Notes under the pieces: model-generated
The model's input: only the letters and a program-made list of their open reading frames with translations
The model's database searches: none
What the model was told of the DNA's origin: nothing
Program-made: the position numbers and the translations under genes
In this document: positions 26,796-40,874 of the stretch, piece after piece
How the letters are laid out: every line of letters begins with the position of its first letter
Position numbering within the stretch: the first letter of the stretch is position 1
Assembly (NCBI RefSeq): GCF_034190915.1
Contig: NW_026947506.1
Location: forward strand, 32,405,748 to 32,469,747
Source of the DNA: Cavia porcellus
Taxonomy: Eukaryota; Chordata; Mammalia; Rodentia; Caviidae
Length of the DNA stretch: 64,000 bases
Direction: 5' to 3'

Positions 26796-28849
26796 ATTTG
26801 AGATATATCACTGGCCTAAATATGAAAGAGCTTTTATGTATCGTTATAACTACCAAGCTTTCAAAGAATGCAAAAGAAAATAGCTCTATGATTTGAGAGT
26901 TGGTAATGGTTTCCTAGACAGGACACAGGAAGCAAAAACCATTGAAAGAAAAAGACAAATCAGACTATATCACAATAAAAAGTATCTACTCAAAACACAG
27001 GAAAACTAAGAAAACAAGCAAGACTAGGAAAAAGCAGTCATAAAACAAAGGAGCTCACTCCAGAGTATCAGAAAAACTCTAACAACTCAATAATAAAAAG
27101 ACAACCAAATTTAAAAAGGTGAAAGGACCCAAAGAGTCATTTCAAAAGAGAAGACATTCAGACAACAAGCACATGAAAACAATCAGTATCATTTGTCACC
27201 AGGGAAATGCCAATTAAAGCATAACAAGGGATAAGGATGTGTGTGAGGTCCAGGTCCCAGCCTCAGCACTGTGTATGTGCACGGACACACACACATATGC
27301 AAGCCATGATGGTGGGAACACAAACCTCAGAGCCACTAGGGGAGTTCTAGTGGCTTCCTATAAGCTGAGTATGTGCAATCTAATAATGCCATAAGACAGC
27401 TACTCAAACCACATGCAAACACGTGCACACAAGACTTCCATAAGAATGTCCACATGGATGCCCTCAGAAGCAGATATGCGTGGTCACACAGTATGTGCTG
27501 GCACTGACACAATGCTGATGTGCTTCCAGAAAATAGGCCACGTGAAAAATTCTGTGCCAATCTGAAGTTCTAGTTGGCACAGGTAAACTAGGAAAAAAGG
27601 TGGACCTTGGTTGTCTCTGAGGGTGGTAGGAGCCTGAAGAGCTCTGTAGAATGATGGTGAGCCTTGACCCAGCATAGCCCCTAGAGATGTGGGTGCTTCT
27701 CAAAACTCACTGTGCATAAATTTTACCTTACAAGAAAAAAATGAAAACTCTCAACCCTACTCAGATATGCTTGAGGTAAGATTTTGGGACTTTGCCCCGG
27801 AGTCTGCAATATCTTCTGGAACCTGCACAGAGTGAGGTGGTTGGTGGGCAGGTGATGAGAGCAGAGCTAATGAAATATTAGCAACACATTCTGAGTGGTA
27901 GGAAGGTGGATGTGAGCTGAAAAGTGCTTTTGACTTTCATTTGTGCTTAGAAATTTCCATTAACAAAACTTCCATTAATAAACCTCAATGCAGGCACAGA
28001 GAAGGCAAACAATCAATGGATTAGAACAGTGGTGGCAAACCTTTGGCACAAGTACCACAGTGGGCTGACTGTTATGACGGAGAGCTCTAAAAGGTTCGCC
28101 ATCACTGGTTAGTGTCTGCTCATCTGTCCTACCCTGCATGGTCTTCAAGCTGGCTTTCCTGAAATTTTTAATGAAAGAAGTAGATTTCTTTGTGAACTAA
28201 AATAAAAAAATTAGGGCATGATACAGAAGCAGAAAAGCTTTTTTTAAAACTACAATTACTCACAGAACAATGAAATGAATTTCTACATACCCACAACCCA
28301 GATTTCACAAACACTAAATTCTGACATTTAGTGTCAACTATTTTTTCTTTCCTGAAGTTTCAAAGAAAAGCTCATCTTGACTAGCCTGGGCTACATTGTG
28401 AGACCTTGTCCAAAAAAAAAAAAAGTCATCTTCAATCACTCAATACACCAGTAAGGCCATGAGACAGATGTCTTTTCCAGATATGGGGTGAAAGTGAATG
28501 ATTTCTTACATCAGACTGAAAGTGGATGTGTTTTACATTTCACGTAAGTAGTAGAATACAACACTGAAAAATGATTTAACATAGGATAGAAAAAAGCATT
28601 CCTGGTCCGGAGAATCCTTACATAAGAAGACTGATATGCTTGAATATGTATAAATTCAAAACCGAACTAGGTGTGGTGGTGCACACCTGTAATTCCACCA
28701 CTCCAGAGGCTGAGGCAGGAGGAGCGCTGTTCAAGGTCTACTGGATTTATACAGTGAGTCTGAGTCACACCTAGAATACAAGAGCAAGGCCTTGCCTCAA
28801 AAACAAGAACAAGAAAATCAAGACTTTAGATTGGTAAAAAGAAATGGAA

Positions 28850-28881
<32 letters not shown>

Positions 28882-31800
28882 CAAAAACAAATGATGACTC
28901 AGAAAAAAATATTCAAAACTCTTAACAAATGGCTAATTTGTGCCTGCGTACCTGCTTTGTGTTTTGTGACAGGGTTTTTCCGCTGCATAGTTCAGGCTGG
29001 CCTTCAGCTCAGTGTGTAATTCTGCCTGGCCTCAAACTCATACTGATCCTCCTGCCTCAGCCTCCTGAGTTCTGTGATTATAGGTAGCTAATTTGTTTTA
29101 GATCAGTAAGAAACAAGTAATCCAACAGAAAAACAGGCAAAGGAAAGAAAATGGTCAATTTAAAAAATAGAAATAAAAAGGCACATGACTCTGCACAAAA
29201 AAATTCAATTTCAGTTGATTCAAGGATTACCAATCCAAGGCAAATGGACATTTAATAAAGTCACACATCTTTAAAAACAGGAAAATGTAAGTAGCACCTA
29301 GAGGGCTTGAGGAAGTCAGCTTGCTCACTCCCCCACCTTGGCAATCCAAGCTGGCACTGCCTTTGTCAAGGGGCAATGTGGAAGCATCTATTGATTTTAA
29401 AACGTGGTTATCTTTTATGCATGCATTTCTTCACTGTAGGAAGCTGCCTTTCAGTAGCACACACACATGGGCAAAACAAAGATGCACACTCGGCAATTCC
29501 AATCCCAAGGTACTAAATATCCACATAGGAACTCGTACATCAAAGTTCACAGCAGCCCCCAAATGTCAAAGACCCAGAAGCTATCAACAGATGAATGGAT
29601 GGACAAAACCATCTATCTAGACAATGTGATGTTATTTAGCAAGACACAGAAATGAAGTACTGACACATCATGGCAGGGAAGAACCATGAAAGCATCTATG
29701 TGAAAGAGCCAGCCAAACATGATTCCATTTATCTGAAACGTCCAGACAGCAAATCTATGGAAGCAGAAAGTAGATTGGTGGCTGTGTTGGGCTCGGGGTG
29801 GGAGGAGGAAATAGGGAGTGACTGCTAATGGACGCAGGCTTGCTTTTGAGAATTATAGAAACATTTCAAAATTAATTATGGTACACTTCACAAGCTAGTA
29901 TAGATATACTAAACCCACTGAATTGTATGCTTTAAAAAGATTTATTTACCTTACGAGATACAAAAATTTTATCTCTAAAAGGTTTTTAGAAGCCACAATA
30001 AAGACCAGCTTAGGCAGCCTACTACAGAGATCTGAACTCTGACTGATATATTAAAGGTATGATGCAAGAAGCAGGGATGGTGGACATCCAGATGTGTTGC
30101 AACCATGAGACAGGACAAAAACAGGTTAGAGCAGACCCTCCCAGAGGGCATGAGTCCACAGACCACAGGAGGTATGTGGATAGGTGTCAAGGAGGTCTCT
30201 ATAGCCTTTGAAATCAGAGCTATCTACAAGTTGCGTCAGATGTTCAAAGGAGCCAATAACCCAGGAGAGGACAAAACCTGTGCCAACGGCAAGGAAGGCT
30301 CCCCAAGACTCCTCAGCAAAGACGCAGCTCTGACATTTCCAATGACACTTCACACTCAATAATACTTTTTGTTTTGTTTTGTTTTTGGTACTGTGGATCA
30401 TGACCTTGCGCTTGCCAGGCAGGAGCTTATACTGCAGAGTTAAATCCCCAGCAGTCAACAGAATGTACAAACACATACAAAGATGGGGAAATACTGTGTT
30501 AAAATAAACAATTTACTACAGTAAAAGACACATTGCCATTGATCCCCTCAAACAACCCTCCAACATACTTATCCCATCATTCTCGCTACTTTCTGAAGCA
30601 GTCCTGGGAATTCTATTTTGTGTCTCTACAAGGTGTGGTCAAAAATAGAGTGAATGCTACAGATGAGAGCCATGCAAAGGAAAGGCAGGTTCACAAAAGC
30701 ATGATAGGCCATGCCTTCATCAGTCCTATTCAGTGAACTGGCACCATGAGACTTCTGGATCTTCCCCACGGTTAAAATGACCACAAAAGGGATAGGTGTT
30801 GAACTGCATCAGGACATCAGGGCGGCCGCAACAGCTTACCCAAAGGACACTTCTAAAAGAGGATTTCCAGATGTGTCAAAAAGTGGCAAGAATAGGGTGT
30901 GTTCAAAGTGAAGTGGAGTACTCTGAAGGGGATTAATGGCAATGTCTTTTACTGTAAAAAAAAAAAAAAAAGAAAGAAAGAAAATAAAACTTTAAATATT
31001 AAAAAAAAATTTACAGTAATAAAATTACAACCTGTACATGGAACCATGTACCCAACAATCACTTTCCACTAAGCTAGGGTACAGATAGCTTAGGACTCCC
31101 AGGAACAATGGTAAACAACAATCCACTCATGGATGGCGATTTAGCTCAGGGGCATAAGGGCTTGCCTGTTGATCCCTGCTACCAAAAACAAACAAACAAA
31201 AACAGTCCACACTGGGTTAAAAAAAAAAAAAAGGAGATGACAGTCAAATGAAAAGTAATAAAACAGGACAGTATCATTATTCAAGATGGCACACATTACC
31301 AGAACACTAGTGTCAGAAAGTACTCAGGCTGACACGAACAAAATCTAAGCATAAGCTTCAGTGACCACAAGTGGCAAAGGCCTGGCCTCACTCTAGGTGG
31401 CCTCTACCATAATTTCTGCAAACTTTCTTCTAGAGACTGCCTATCTATAATCTGACCTGGGAAATCAATTAGTTGATTGAAAAAAGAATGCTTCTTTTGC
31501 TTCTGCTGGCATAGTTTATAGCTGGCAATGATAAAGCCCCTAAAGCAGGAAGGGAAGAAGAGAGCCTTTAAATAATTGATAGAAATACACTTCCACATCA
31601 GCCTGTCCAATGTTGGGAGCTCTGTAGGGATGGGAATTAAGTCTAATATTCCATTACTACAGGTTCAGGCAAGAGAGGCAACCAGTTTCTCCATTACTAT
31701 AAATCTCATTGAAATTAATATTCAGACTGGTGAGTAGCCTGTCAAGCAGGAACGATTCAGAAAATACCACTTCTCAGACCTTAAGATGTAGATGATAGCC

Positions 31801-34800
31801 AGTAAAGTAAATGGTGATTGGTTTCTTGGCCAAGCAATAAGGTTGACAAAAGGTGTTAAGAAATGATGGATGATTTGTATATCTATGGAGCTTCAGCACT
31901 TGCTGAGCTGGGAACATTTTCCTCATGTAGTGTCTTGGAACCACACGCTTCATGAGTGATGCTTCCTGGCTTAGAAAATGCTAAGGCATAAAGAAAAGGC
32001 ATAATGTAGAATCTGAGTAAGCCAGCTCCTAAATTTTGTGATATTTTACAAACAGTAAATCCCCACCTATTCATTTTGGAGGACATTACTATAGTAGCAT
32101 TTTAAGGAGGAGAGACCACATTTGCATACAATGTGTCTTCAAACAAGAACTGGCCTGCAGAGGAAGGAGAAAACGCACAGGACACATGCGGACAAGTGGC
32201 GAGGTGTGCCCAGTTCGTGCACCTTCTAAGTTTGAAATGACAACAGAGACAGTAAAAACCTTACAATGCTGTGGGGATTAAGGTCTTGACTCTTTAAAGA
32301 AATGAAATAAGCAGCTGTCAATCTTGTTTTCCTCCTGGGACAAACTCTGGCTCATTTGTTCTGTAACAGCAAGAGACAGCAAAGATCTCATTTTATGATG
32401 GATGCTAAGAGTTAGAAGGCTGTGAGCCAATACCCAGCCTGCACTAAAATATTGAGATAGGAAGTGAGATTGTTTGCTAGCTCCACCCACAGAAAAAAAT
32501 GCTGAGAAGCAACCTGGACATTCACTCAGAGGCTACCCTGTTTCCCAAGAGACTCTCTTTTGTCTATTCAAAGAAAGTATGTGAGTGAGGAAAGGTAGAC
32601 AGTACTCTAGGAACAGAACAGTGAAAACAGCTGCAGTTTAAAGTATTAACCCTGAAACTATTCTTGGCCCATTTCATCATCTATTTTTAAGGACTGAAGT
32701 TCACTAAGGGGAAGACAAATCACTGTTGTCAGTAAAGTCTCTCCTTAAAGACTAGCTGTCAAGACACACATTTGTTTCCATCCAAGCCTTTGACAAAAGG
32801 TGCCAAAAGCCAGTCAGCCAAGTTTACACCACGGAAGAGGCAAAACTTTTGGTATTCTTTTTCCCTTGCTAAGCCCCTGGCCTTCAAACAGGGAAGGAGA
32901 TTCTGTGGGTTTCAAAACAGACAAGCGGCAACAATAGCACAAATCAGAGACTTTCTTTTGGCTGCAGATTTAATTTAATGAAAGTGTCAGCCATTATCAA
33001 AGCCACAGGAATCCTGTTGCAGGGACAGGGCTATGGTTGCAGAGGAAAGGTCCAGTGGGGAGATCTCCAGGAATAGTGGCTCTGGTTCACACCTCTTATC
33101 TAGATCACATCTTCAGTTACTCAAGACTTGGGAAGTACCAGGAGACCAGTGTAAGGACAAAAGAGGAGTGAAATCTGAGCCAGCCAGCAGGAACCATGGG
33201 TCAAGGAACCTAGTCTAAGAAGCCTAGTGCTGCTCTCTCCCTCTCAAGGGCTAGGTGCTCACTGTCAGGGCAGTGACAGCAGGGACAGCTGGGGGAGTCA
33301 CCCACACTCCACTGAGGGGGCCTCCAACGGGGTTGGGGGCAGGGGAACACCGTAATTCCAAGCAAGTGGCACAAAGAAGCCCTGTTGTCTTTGCTTTATC
33401 CTGGGACAGGAGCTGTTATTCACGTCTGTGCTTGCCACTGTGCCCCCAGCCCAGCCTGACGCAAATGTATTTACTTTTTTTCTTTTTAAAGTACTGGGGG
33501 TTGAACCCAGAGTGTCTGCACAGAACTATATTCCCAGCTCTTTTTATTTTTCGAGACCAGGCCTAAGTCACAAAATAGCTTGGCGACCCTTCTGTGTCAG
33601 CCTCCTTCTCCGAGTACTGGGATTATAGGTCTGTGCCACCACGCCTGGCTAACATGTCAGCTCTCAGTTTTCTTCCAGTTAGACACCAGTGTCGTGAGGG
33701 CAGGAATGCTGTCCCTCTTCCTCTTCCTCTCCAGCAACCAGAACAGGCTGGCACAAGGCAGATCCTAAAGATTAAAACGTGCTACACCAGTGGATGTAAC
33801 AGTGACAGGAGATGTCCATTCACATTATAGCAGAACCTCTCATTCTTGGGATTAGTAGAAAAGATGGAATTCAAAATGGACTCCGAAGTACAGAGAAAGC
33901 TAAGTTGGCAATATCAGAACACTCAGAAAGAAACACTGGCACGGGGCTGGGGATTTAGCTCAGTGGCATAAGTACCTGCCTAGCAAGCAGGCAGTCATGA
34001 GTTCGATCCCTAGTACCGATAAAAAGAAAAAAGAAAAAAAAAGTGTTAAAAAAAAAAGAAACACTGGCATTTCTAATATGGAAAAAACCTGATTTCCAAA
34101 ACTTTATGCTCACTAGATGTGTCAGTAGCATGCCTGTAAGCCTAGCATTAGGGAGGCTGAGGCAGGAGGATCACTATGAGTTTGAGGCCAGCCTAGCCTT
34201 CATGGTGAGTTCATGGCCTATCTAAATTACCCAATGAGACCTTGGTCTCCGGAAAAAAACCCAAAAACCAAAAAAACCAAAAATACTTTATGCTCATGTA
34301 GCTATCAAAATGGTCTCTTTGTGAATCCATATCCCAGTGGACAAATCACAAACTATGAATGCTACACTCCTCATAAGGATCCTTAGGTTCCAGCCACAGG
34401 CAAGTTCAGGTCTACTCTAAGTGTTACATACAAAGTGGGTGGAAATACAAACCACACACCAATAATGACTGGTATCTATAGCATAGAAAGAATTCACAAA
34501 ATGGCATTAAAAAAACAAACAATCCAATTACAAAGTGGGCAAACACAGGAACAAATGATTCACCACAGAGGATATACAGACAGCAATAAACACAACACAA
34601 AGATGTTGAACACAGTCAGTGGCAAAGGAACACAAAACCACAATGAGATAGCACTGCACACGCTTATCAGAGTGACAGAAATATACAGTGATAGCATCGG
34701 CAAGGGTGCAGAGAAACTCATGCACTTATTACTGGTTGGAGCGTAAATGCTACAGCCAGCCTGGAAAACAATGTGCAGTTTCTCAAACATCTGTGCACAC

Positions 34801-37800
34801 AACTACTCTACCACCCAGCAACTGCACCTTTGAGCATTTACCTCCAAAAAATGAAAACCTGTGCACATACAAAACTTTCTCCTTTCTACTCCCATTTCCA
34901 CTTTTTTTTGGGTCAGTACTAGGGACTGAAACCAGGGACACACTACTCTGATTTCTCTCCCCCTTTCTGAGACAAGGTCTTGCTAAGTTGCACAGTATGG
35001 GTTTGTGAGCCTCCTGAGTAGCCGGAAGTACAAGTGTGCACTACCACACCTGGACACACGACAGCTTAACTTGTAACAGCCAAAAATCAGAATCAGCCCA
35101 CAGATACTTTAATAGGAAAATGGTTATAATGAGGCGTGTTCAAACCATGGGATATTATTTGTTAGTAAAAGGAATGACCGACCATACACAACTTGGATGA
35201 ATTCCCCATCCCAGAATGTTACGTTCTTCTGCTATGGTCTGCATAGGTATGTGGGCTCAGCTTGGTCCACTAAATGACACTCCTGGGATATGGTGGAACC
35301 TCTAAGAGAAGGGTCCTTAGCAGGTCTTCAGATCACTGGGGTTTGTCGTCCTTCATAAGTGATTAACACAGACCCCTGAAATGCAAACCTAGGTTCACGA
35401 GCTCTCTGGTTTCCAGATGTCACTACCTGCTCTCATAGATGTGACAGATAGGGAGGGCAAGGATGTGTTTCACCAGAACTAAGCATAGGCAGCAGGCACT
35501 GTGCTCTTGAACCTCCAAAAGGTAACTAAATAAACTTAGCTTGCTTCAGGTATTTTGTTACAGTGATAAAAAACTGACAATTTCCAAACCTGAGAAATGG
35601 AAGACAGATTAGAGGCAGCTAGGGACCAGGGATAGGTGTGGGTGCAGTGCAGGGAGGCAGGTACAGTTATAAAGGGTGACCTGAAGGGTGTTTGTAGAAT
35701 TGTTCAGTATCTTGATTATGGTAGATACAGGAATCTCCTCAGGTGTGAAACTGTAGAAAACTCAGACACACATCAGTAAAACTACAGTGACATGAACAAG
35801 AGAGATGGATGTGGGTATTCTGGTTGCAGTACTTTGCAGTTTTGTTTTACCACTGGGGGAAACTGGACAAAGTACACCTGCCAGCGAATCTAAATTTCAA
35901 AAATTATGTTCATGGGAAGAACGAAAGCTTCCCTGCCATCTCATGGTGGAGCTGTGCCTACACCACCATTTGTTCATTACCTCTAATCCTGACAGCATCT
36001 CATAGGCAGGCGTTAGTTGTTTTGCCAAAAGTAAAAGGAAACTGAGGCCCAGAAATGAAGTAATCCATCTAAAGCCACATGACAAATGACTGAGCAAAAA
36101 AACCCCTAAACTTATGACCATTCTGCTACTCCACGCTGACTCTGTGACATATTGCTGTTCAAAAGCTGCAAATGACAACTCAAGAAAACAAACAAAGGAA
36201 CTGTTTCCATTTTCTGGAAACTATAGCAGTAACCTAAATGATTTAAATGGCATTTATATTTGATTAGAATACATTTGACTGAAAAAGCCCATAAAACAAA
36301 ACTATAAATAAATATTTATATGTATGCAAAGGTACAGAAAAAGATCTAGGAGGACATCCACAGACTGTCACCAGTGTCACCCCTTGCAGAGACCAAGGTG
36401 GAAGAAGAGGCCTGGTTGGTGCCATCTAGATTCTGGCTTCTCCATATCTGAACTTTAGACTGCACCCCAATTCAAGTGCAACTGGTCTACGGTTTTTAAG
36501 AAGAGGAAAAATAAAGTAAACACTTACTGCATTCATAGATCTGTTCCAGCTTATCCACAGAAGAAAGGGAGAAAAATTTATAACCGGACTTACTACCAAC
36601 AGCTAGGGACCTGCAAAAAAGCCAAATTCAGAAATAAGAGCTGATACATGTAGACAGTGATAATGCAAAATTGCTTCCAATTTACCAGTTAGTAACCAGT
36701 ATTTCCACCAGAAATTAGCAGTCCAAGTAATTTCATATGTTTTGTACAGGTGTCCGGCACACCATGTTACACGTCCAATAGAGGAGACGATGTTACTTGA
36801 AACCTTTAAGACATTTTCTGGGAATCTAACATACCACCTGGTGACTACAGTGAGTAGGCACTGAATATTTAAAACTGCACTGCATTAATTATGTCACAAC
36901 ATATGAGGTAAGATCAAAATATACAGTGAATATGTAAACAAAAAATGTACTGCAGAAATACACATTACCATTAACTCCCCAGCAAATACTCTCCCCGCTT
37001 CAAACAAACATGTATCCCATTGTTCTTGCTACGTTATGAAGCAGTTCTGAATATCTTCTGTATCTTTCCAAAGAGTCATTAAAAAAATCAGTGAATATTG
37101 CCACCACTAACTGCCACGCAACAGAAAGGCAAAGTCACAAAAATATGGCAGCGTATTGTAACTCACTTTGTTCACCAGATCTGACACCATGGGACTTCTG
37201 GATCTTCCCTGAAGTCAAAATGACCATGAAAAGGAAATGTTTGGAAGCAACTCAGAATGTTAAGGCAGCCAGATACTCATGAAAGTCTCAGATACTCATG
37301 AAAGAGGATGTCTAGAACTGCTTCAGAAAGTGTTGAGAACAACAGGCTATGTGTGTTTGAAGTGAGGGGAAATATTCTAAAGGCAGATTAATGACAATTT
37401 TTATAAAATTATATATTGATAAAGCCAGGGAAAAATGAAAATAAATATGTAACAAAAGCAAAATTAAACAAAAAACCTTATAAAATAGAGGTTAAGTTTT
37501 AGCTACAAATGTAAGTATTAGCCCTAAATTGTTGATTCCCTCAAAAAAAAAAGTGGAGTTCCTCAAGTGGCATGATAAATATGCAGACTATGTGGAAGTC
37601 TGAAAGGAAAGTAAGCTAGTCCTTGCTCATCTCTGAGGTCTACGAGGACCCAAGACAATAGGGGTGGGAGGAGTGGACATGAGATGACCAAAAAGCAAAC
37701 TTAGACCCTGGAATCAGAAGACAATACTGTAGGCTCAGAGGAAAGAGCAAAGGCCCTTTGCAATGGCTTTGTATTTAAGATGCCATTTGCCACCCCTGCT

Positions 37801-40800
37801 TTTGCTAAAAGGCTTAGAAGGACCCTCTGGACAATCCCCCAACCCACCAGTACAGTGACTGGTTATACCCAATGCAGGGATCCCTCATCAGGTGATCACC
37901 TCTCTACAGAACCCGACTGACCAAGGAGAGCACAAAGGAGAAAAAAGCACAGCCTTCAAGTGCACAAAAGATGAGTGAGAGCGGGAAGCAGTAGGACACA
38001 CGCAGAATCAGGCACTAGGATGATTTGTTTTAAGTATCTGAGGGAATGTGAAAACAGATGAATAAAGCAGAAAACCAGAAGACAGAAATTTCATACTCTG
38101 ACTACTGGTACCAAGATAAATTCAGGGCTATTTTAATGATCATGTCATCCATTAGGAACTTGAGATTTCCAGCTTCACTTATATACCTGTAGAAGAAACC
38201 TGCTCCCAGAAGGCAGTTACCATAAGCACTACTAAAGCATAAAATTCTATCAGTTTATCTTAGAAGTACAAATGAGCAGGAGCCAGACGTAATCCCAAAC
38301 ACTGGGGAGGATGAAGCAGGAAGATCAATAACACCAACAGAAAGTCTTCCTTCAGCTAATATTTTCTTTGCAAAAATACTAGCTGCACAAAGTGGTACAT
38401 ATCCATAATCCCAGCACTTGGGAAGCTGAGGCAGAAAGACTACAAGTTCAAGAACTTGTGTCAAAATAAAAAAGAGCTGACTGTTCAACCACTATTATCA
38501 CAATAACAAAACCACTCTACTATATGGAATTATTTCAATTAAGCAATCAAGTACTAAAACCTGAAAATGTTTGTATGTGGCACAAGCCTGTAACCCTAGC
38601 ACTCTGGAAGCTGAGGCAAGAGTATCACTGCAATTTCAAGCCCACTCTGAACTACACTGCAAGACCCTGTCTCAAAAAATCTGCAACCCAGAAATTTTGG
38701 AAAACTGGTGCTTAAGAAAATACTTTCCAGGTTTGCTATTTTAGGAAGACAACTTTTCCCTCTCACTATTTGATTTTTATTTTATTTATTTCCATTTTTT
38801 TTAAAAATTAGGGATTAAACTTGGCCTTGTGTATGCAATAGACCATTTCTGATTTTTCTGTTGCTGCTATTTTTTAAGACAGGTTTTCACTATGAAGTTC
38901 AGGTTGGCCTCGAACTCATTATGAAGTCCAGGCAGATCCTGAAATCAAGGCAATTCTCCTGCCTCAACCTACCCATTGCTGGGAGTACAGGCATATGTCA
39001 CCACACCTGGATTTACTTCTGATTTTTTTTTAAAAAATCATTCTAGTATACTTTACTGTGTTCTTAAAACAAGGCAAATTTTTCTGAGCTGAGTTTCATG
39101 AATCCCACATCAAATGGCCAGACTCAAGCTGGATGTGGTGGTGCAAGCCTGTAATCCCAGCACTGTGGACAGTGATGCAGGAAGGGTTACTGTGAGTTCA
39201 AGGCCAGCCTGGGTTACAAAGTGAGTTTAAGGCCAGTGTGAACTGCACAGTGAGACAATTGTCTTTAACAAGATTAAAAAAAAAAAAGAAAGAAAGAGCC
39301 AGATTGTAGAGTTTTTATAAGAATATCTTGGAGGTAGGGGTGGGGGCTCAGGGGAAAATGCTTGAGGCCAGGGGCTGGATTCATAGCACACAGAACAAAA
39401 CAACCCTTTCCTACCTTTTAGTTTGCTGAAAGTTACTTTTCCTGTGACCATCTACCTTTAGCCCCTCTCCTTATAATTTCTTGACTTGGAAACTAAATCA
39501 CCATGCTTATTAGCATTACCTATAAAGTAAGCATGGAGTGGGCCTCTCTCTCCAGCAAGATTAATGAGCCGTAGAACCAGATCCCTGGGTATAAGACATC
39601 TCAGTTCTCAACTGTGTTCCCCATGGACAGAATCTGTTAAAACTAGGCTTTGCCCAATCCAGTTTGACGTTCTTTAGGAGACTGATTTAGAATATTAGAT
39701 ACCTCAGTTTGAATTTTAAGCAATTGCAAGTCTACAAACCTACTCCAATCAATTTAAAAAAAAAATAGAAGCAAAAACATCCCAAGTATTTACTGAGACG
39801 TGGATACTGCAGAACAAGTCTATAGTTTATTAGCTAAGGCTGTTAGTTAAAATGACACTAATAGGCTGGGGCTATTAATATAGCTCAGTGGGAGAGAGAC
39901 TTCTGGGTGATTCAATTCTTAGCATACACCCCACAAGGATGAGATTTTCAACTCAAAACCCAACAATCAAGTTTGCATATGTCTTTTTGGAGATTTTGTT
40001 TTTAATCTTTTCACATACTGGGATAGTGGTTCATGCTTTGCAGGAGCCAGCCTAGAGAACATGGTGGTTTAGTAAGACCCTGTCTTGAAATAAAAATAAT
40101 AAAAGAAAGGGGCTGGGGATGTAGCACAGTGCAGAGGCTCTGGGTTCAAACTCTAGCACCACCAGAATAAACACAATCCCTCATGATTTTCCTGACAGTA
40201 ACATGGCAGACATAATAATGAGGGAAGTGGAGCAACAGGTATGAGATTTACACTTATAAATAATCTTAAGTGGGATCTTTGGTTGACAAAGGGAAAACTA
40301 GCAATGATAATTTTCAAAAAAAAAAAAAAAAAAAAAAAAAGATGTATTTGCTTTTTTTCGTATTTCACTATTATGTACCTGGCGCCTAAATGTGGAGACC
40401 CTGTTTTGGCCTCTCCAGAGACGGAACTATCTTCTGCCAGGGAACCAAGCAGTGACTGCTCCTTGAACACATTTATTTTCATCCCACCCCTCTCCTCTCA
40501 GCTTCAGAGGGTCCAAATCCAGAACCTCAGAGGACTCTGATTTAAACCAACTCTATGCTTTTCCATTAGTAATTTAGGACTCAGTTTCTTTACCTCCTGC
40601 TGCCTCCCAAATTTTGCTGCATCTCCTTTCTCCCACAAGGGCTTAGATCTTTAAATTATCTTTTTACGTGGGCGTGGTGGCACATGCATGTAATCCCAGC
40701 GTTTGGTAGGCTGAAGCAGAGGATTGCTGCAGTATGAACTACACAGTGAGACCATGTCTCAAAAAGGTGGGGAGGAGGGGTTGGGCTAGGTATATAGCTC

Positions 40801-40827
40801 AGTGTGAAGGCCCTGGATTCAATCCCC

Positions 40828-40874
<47 letters not shown>

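Larger units (their letters stand above)
22907..36527. other. WIPI2 intron 2, 13.6 kb
   Basis: Content by position: Tigger-like piece 23265-23572, B1 23733-23870, hAT-like miniature 24486-24564, ID-like 26095-26190, L1 26220-27225, hAT-like miniature 28027-28107, B1 pieces 28365-28425, 28666-28812 and 28960-29095, L1 29310-29985, tRNA-SINE 30363-30455, mariner-type 30519-30954, ID-like 31130-31200, composite SINE 33478-33655, tRNA-SINE 33942-34054, B1 34118-34282, L1 34435-34890 and 35066-35215 around a composite SINE. I see nothing nameable in about 24600-26090 and 31200-33470. Confidence 0.7.

Noticed and set aside
33942..34054. tRNA-like A and B boxes here and at more than a dozen other places (for example 41198, 43506, 46067)
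   Set aside because: They carry A-rich tails, lack a foldable anticodon arm and full acceptor stem, and several have target duplications. They are tRNA-derived SINEs, not tRNA genes.
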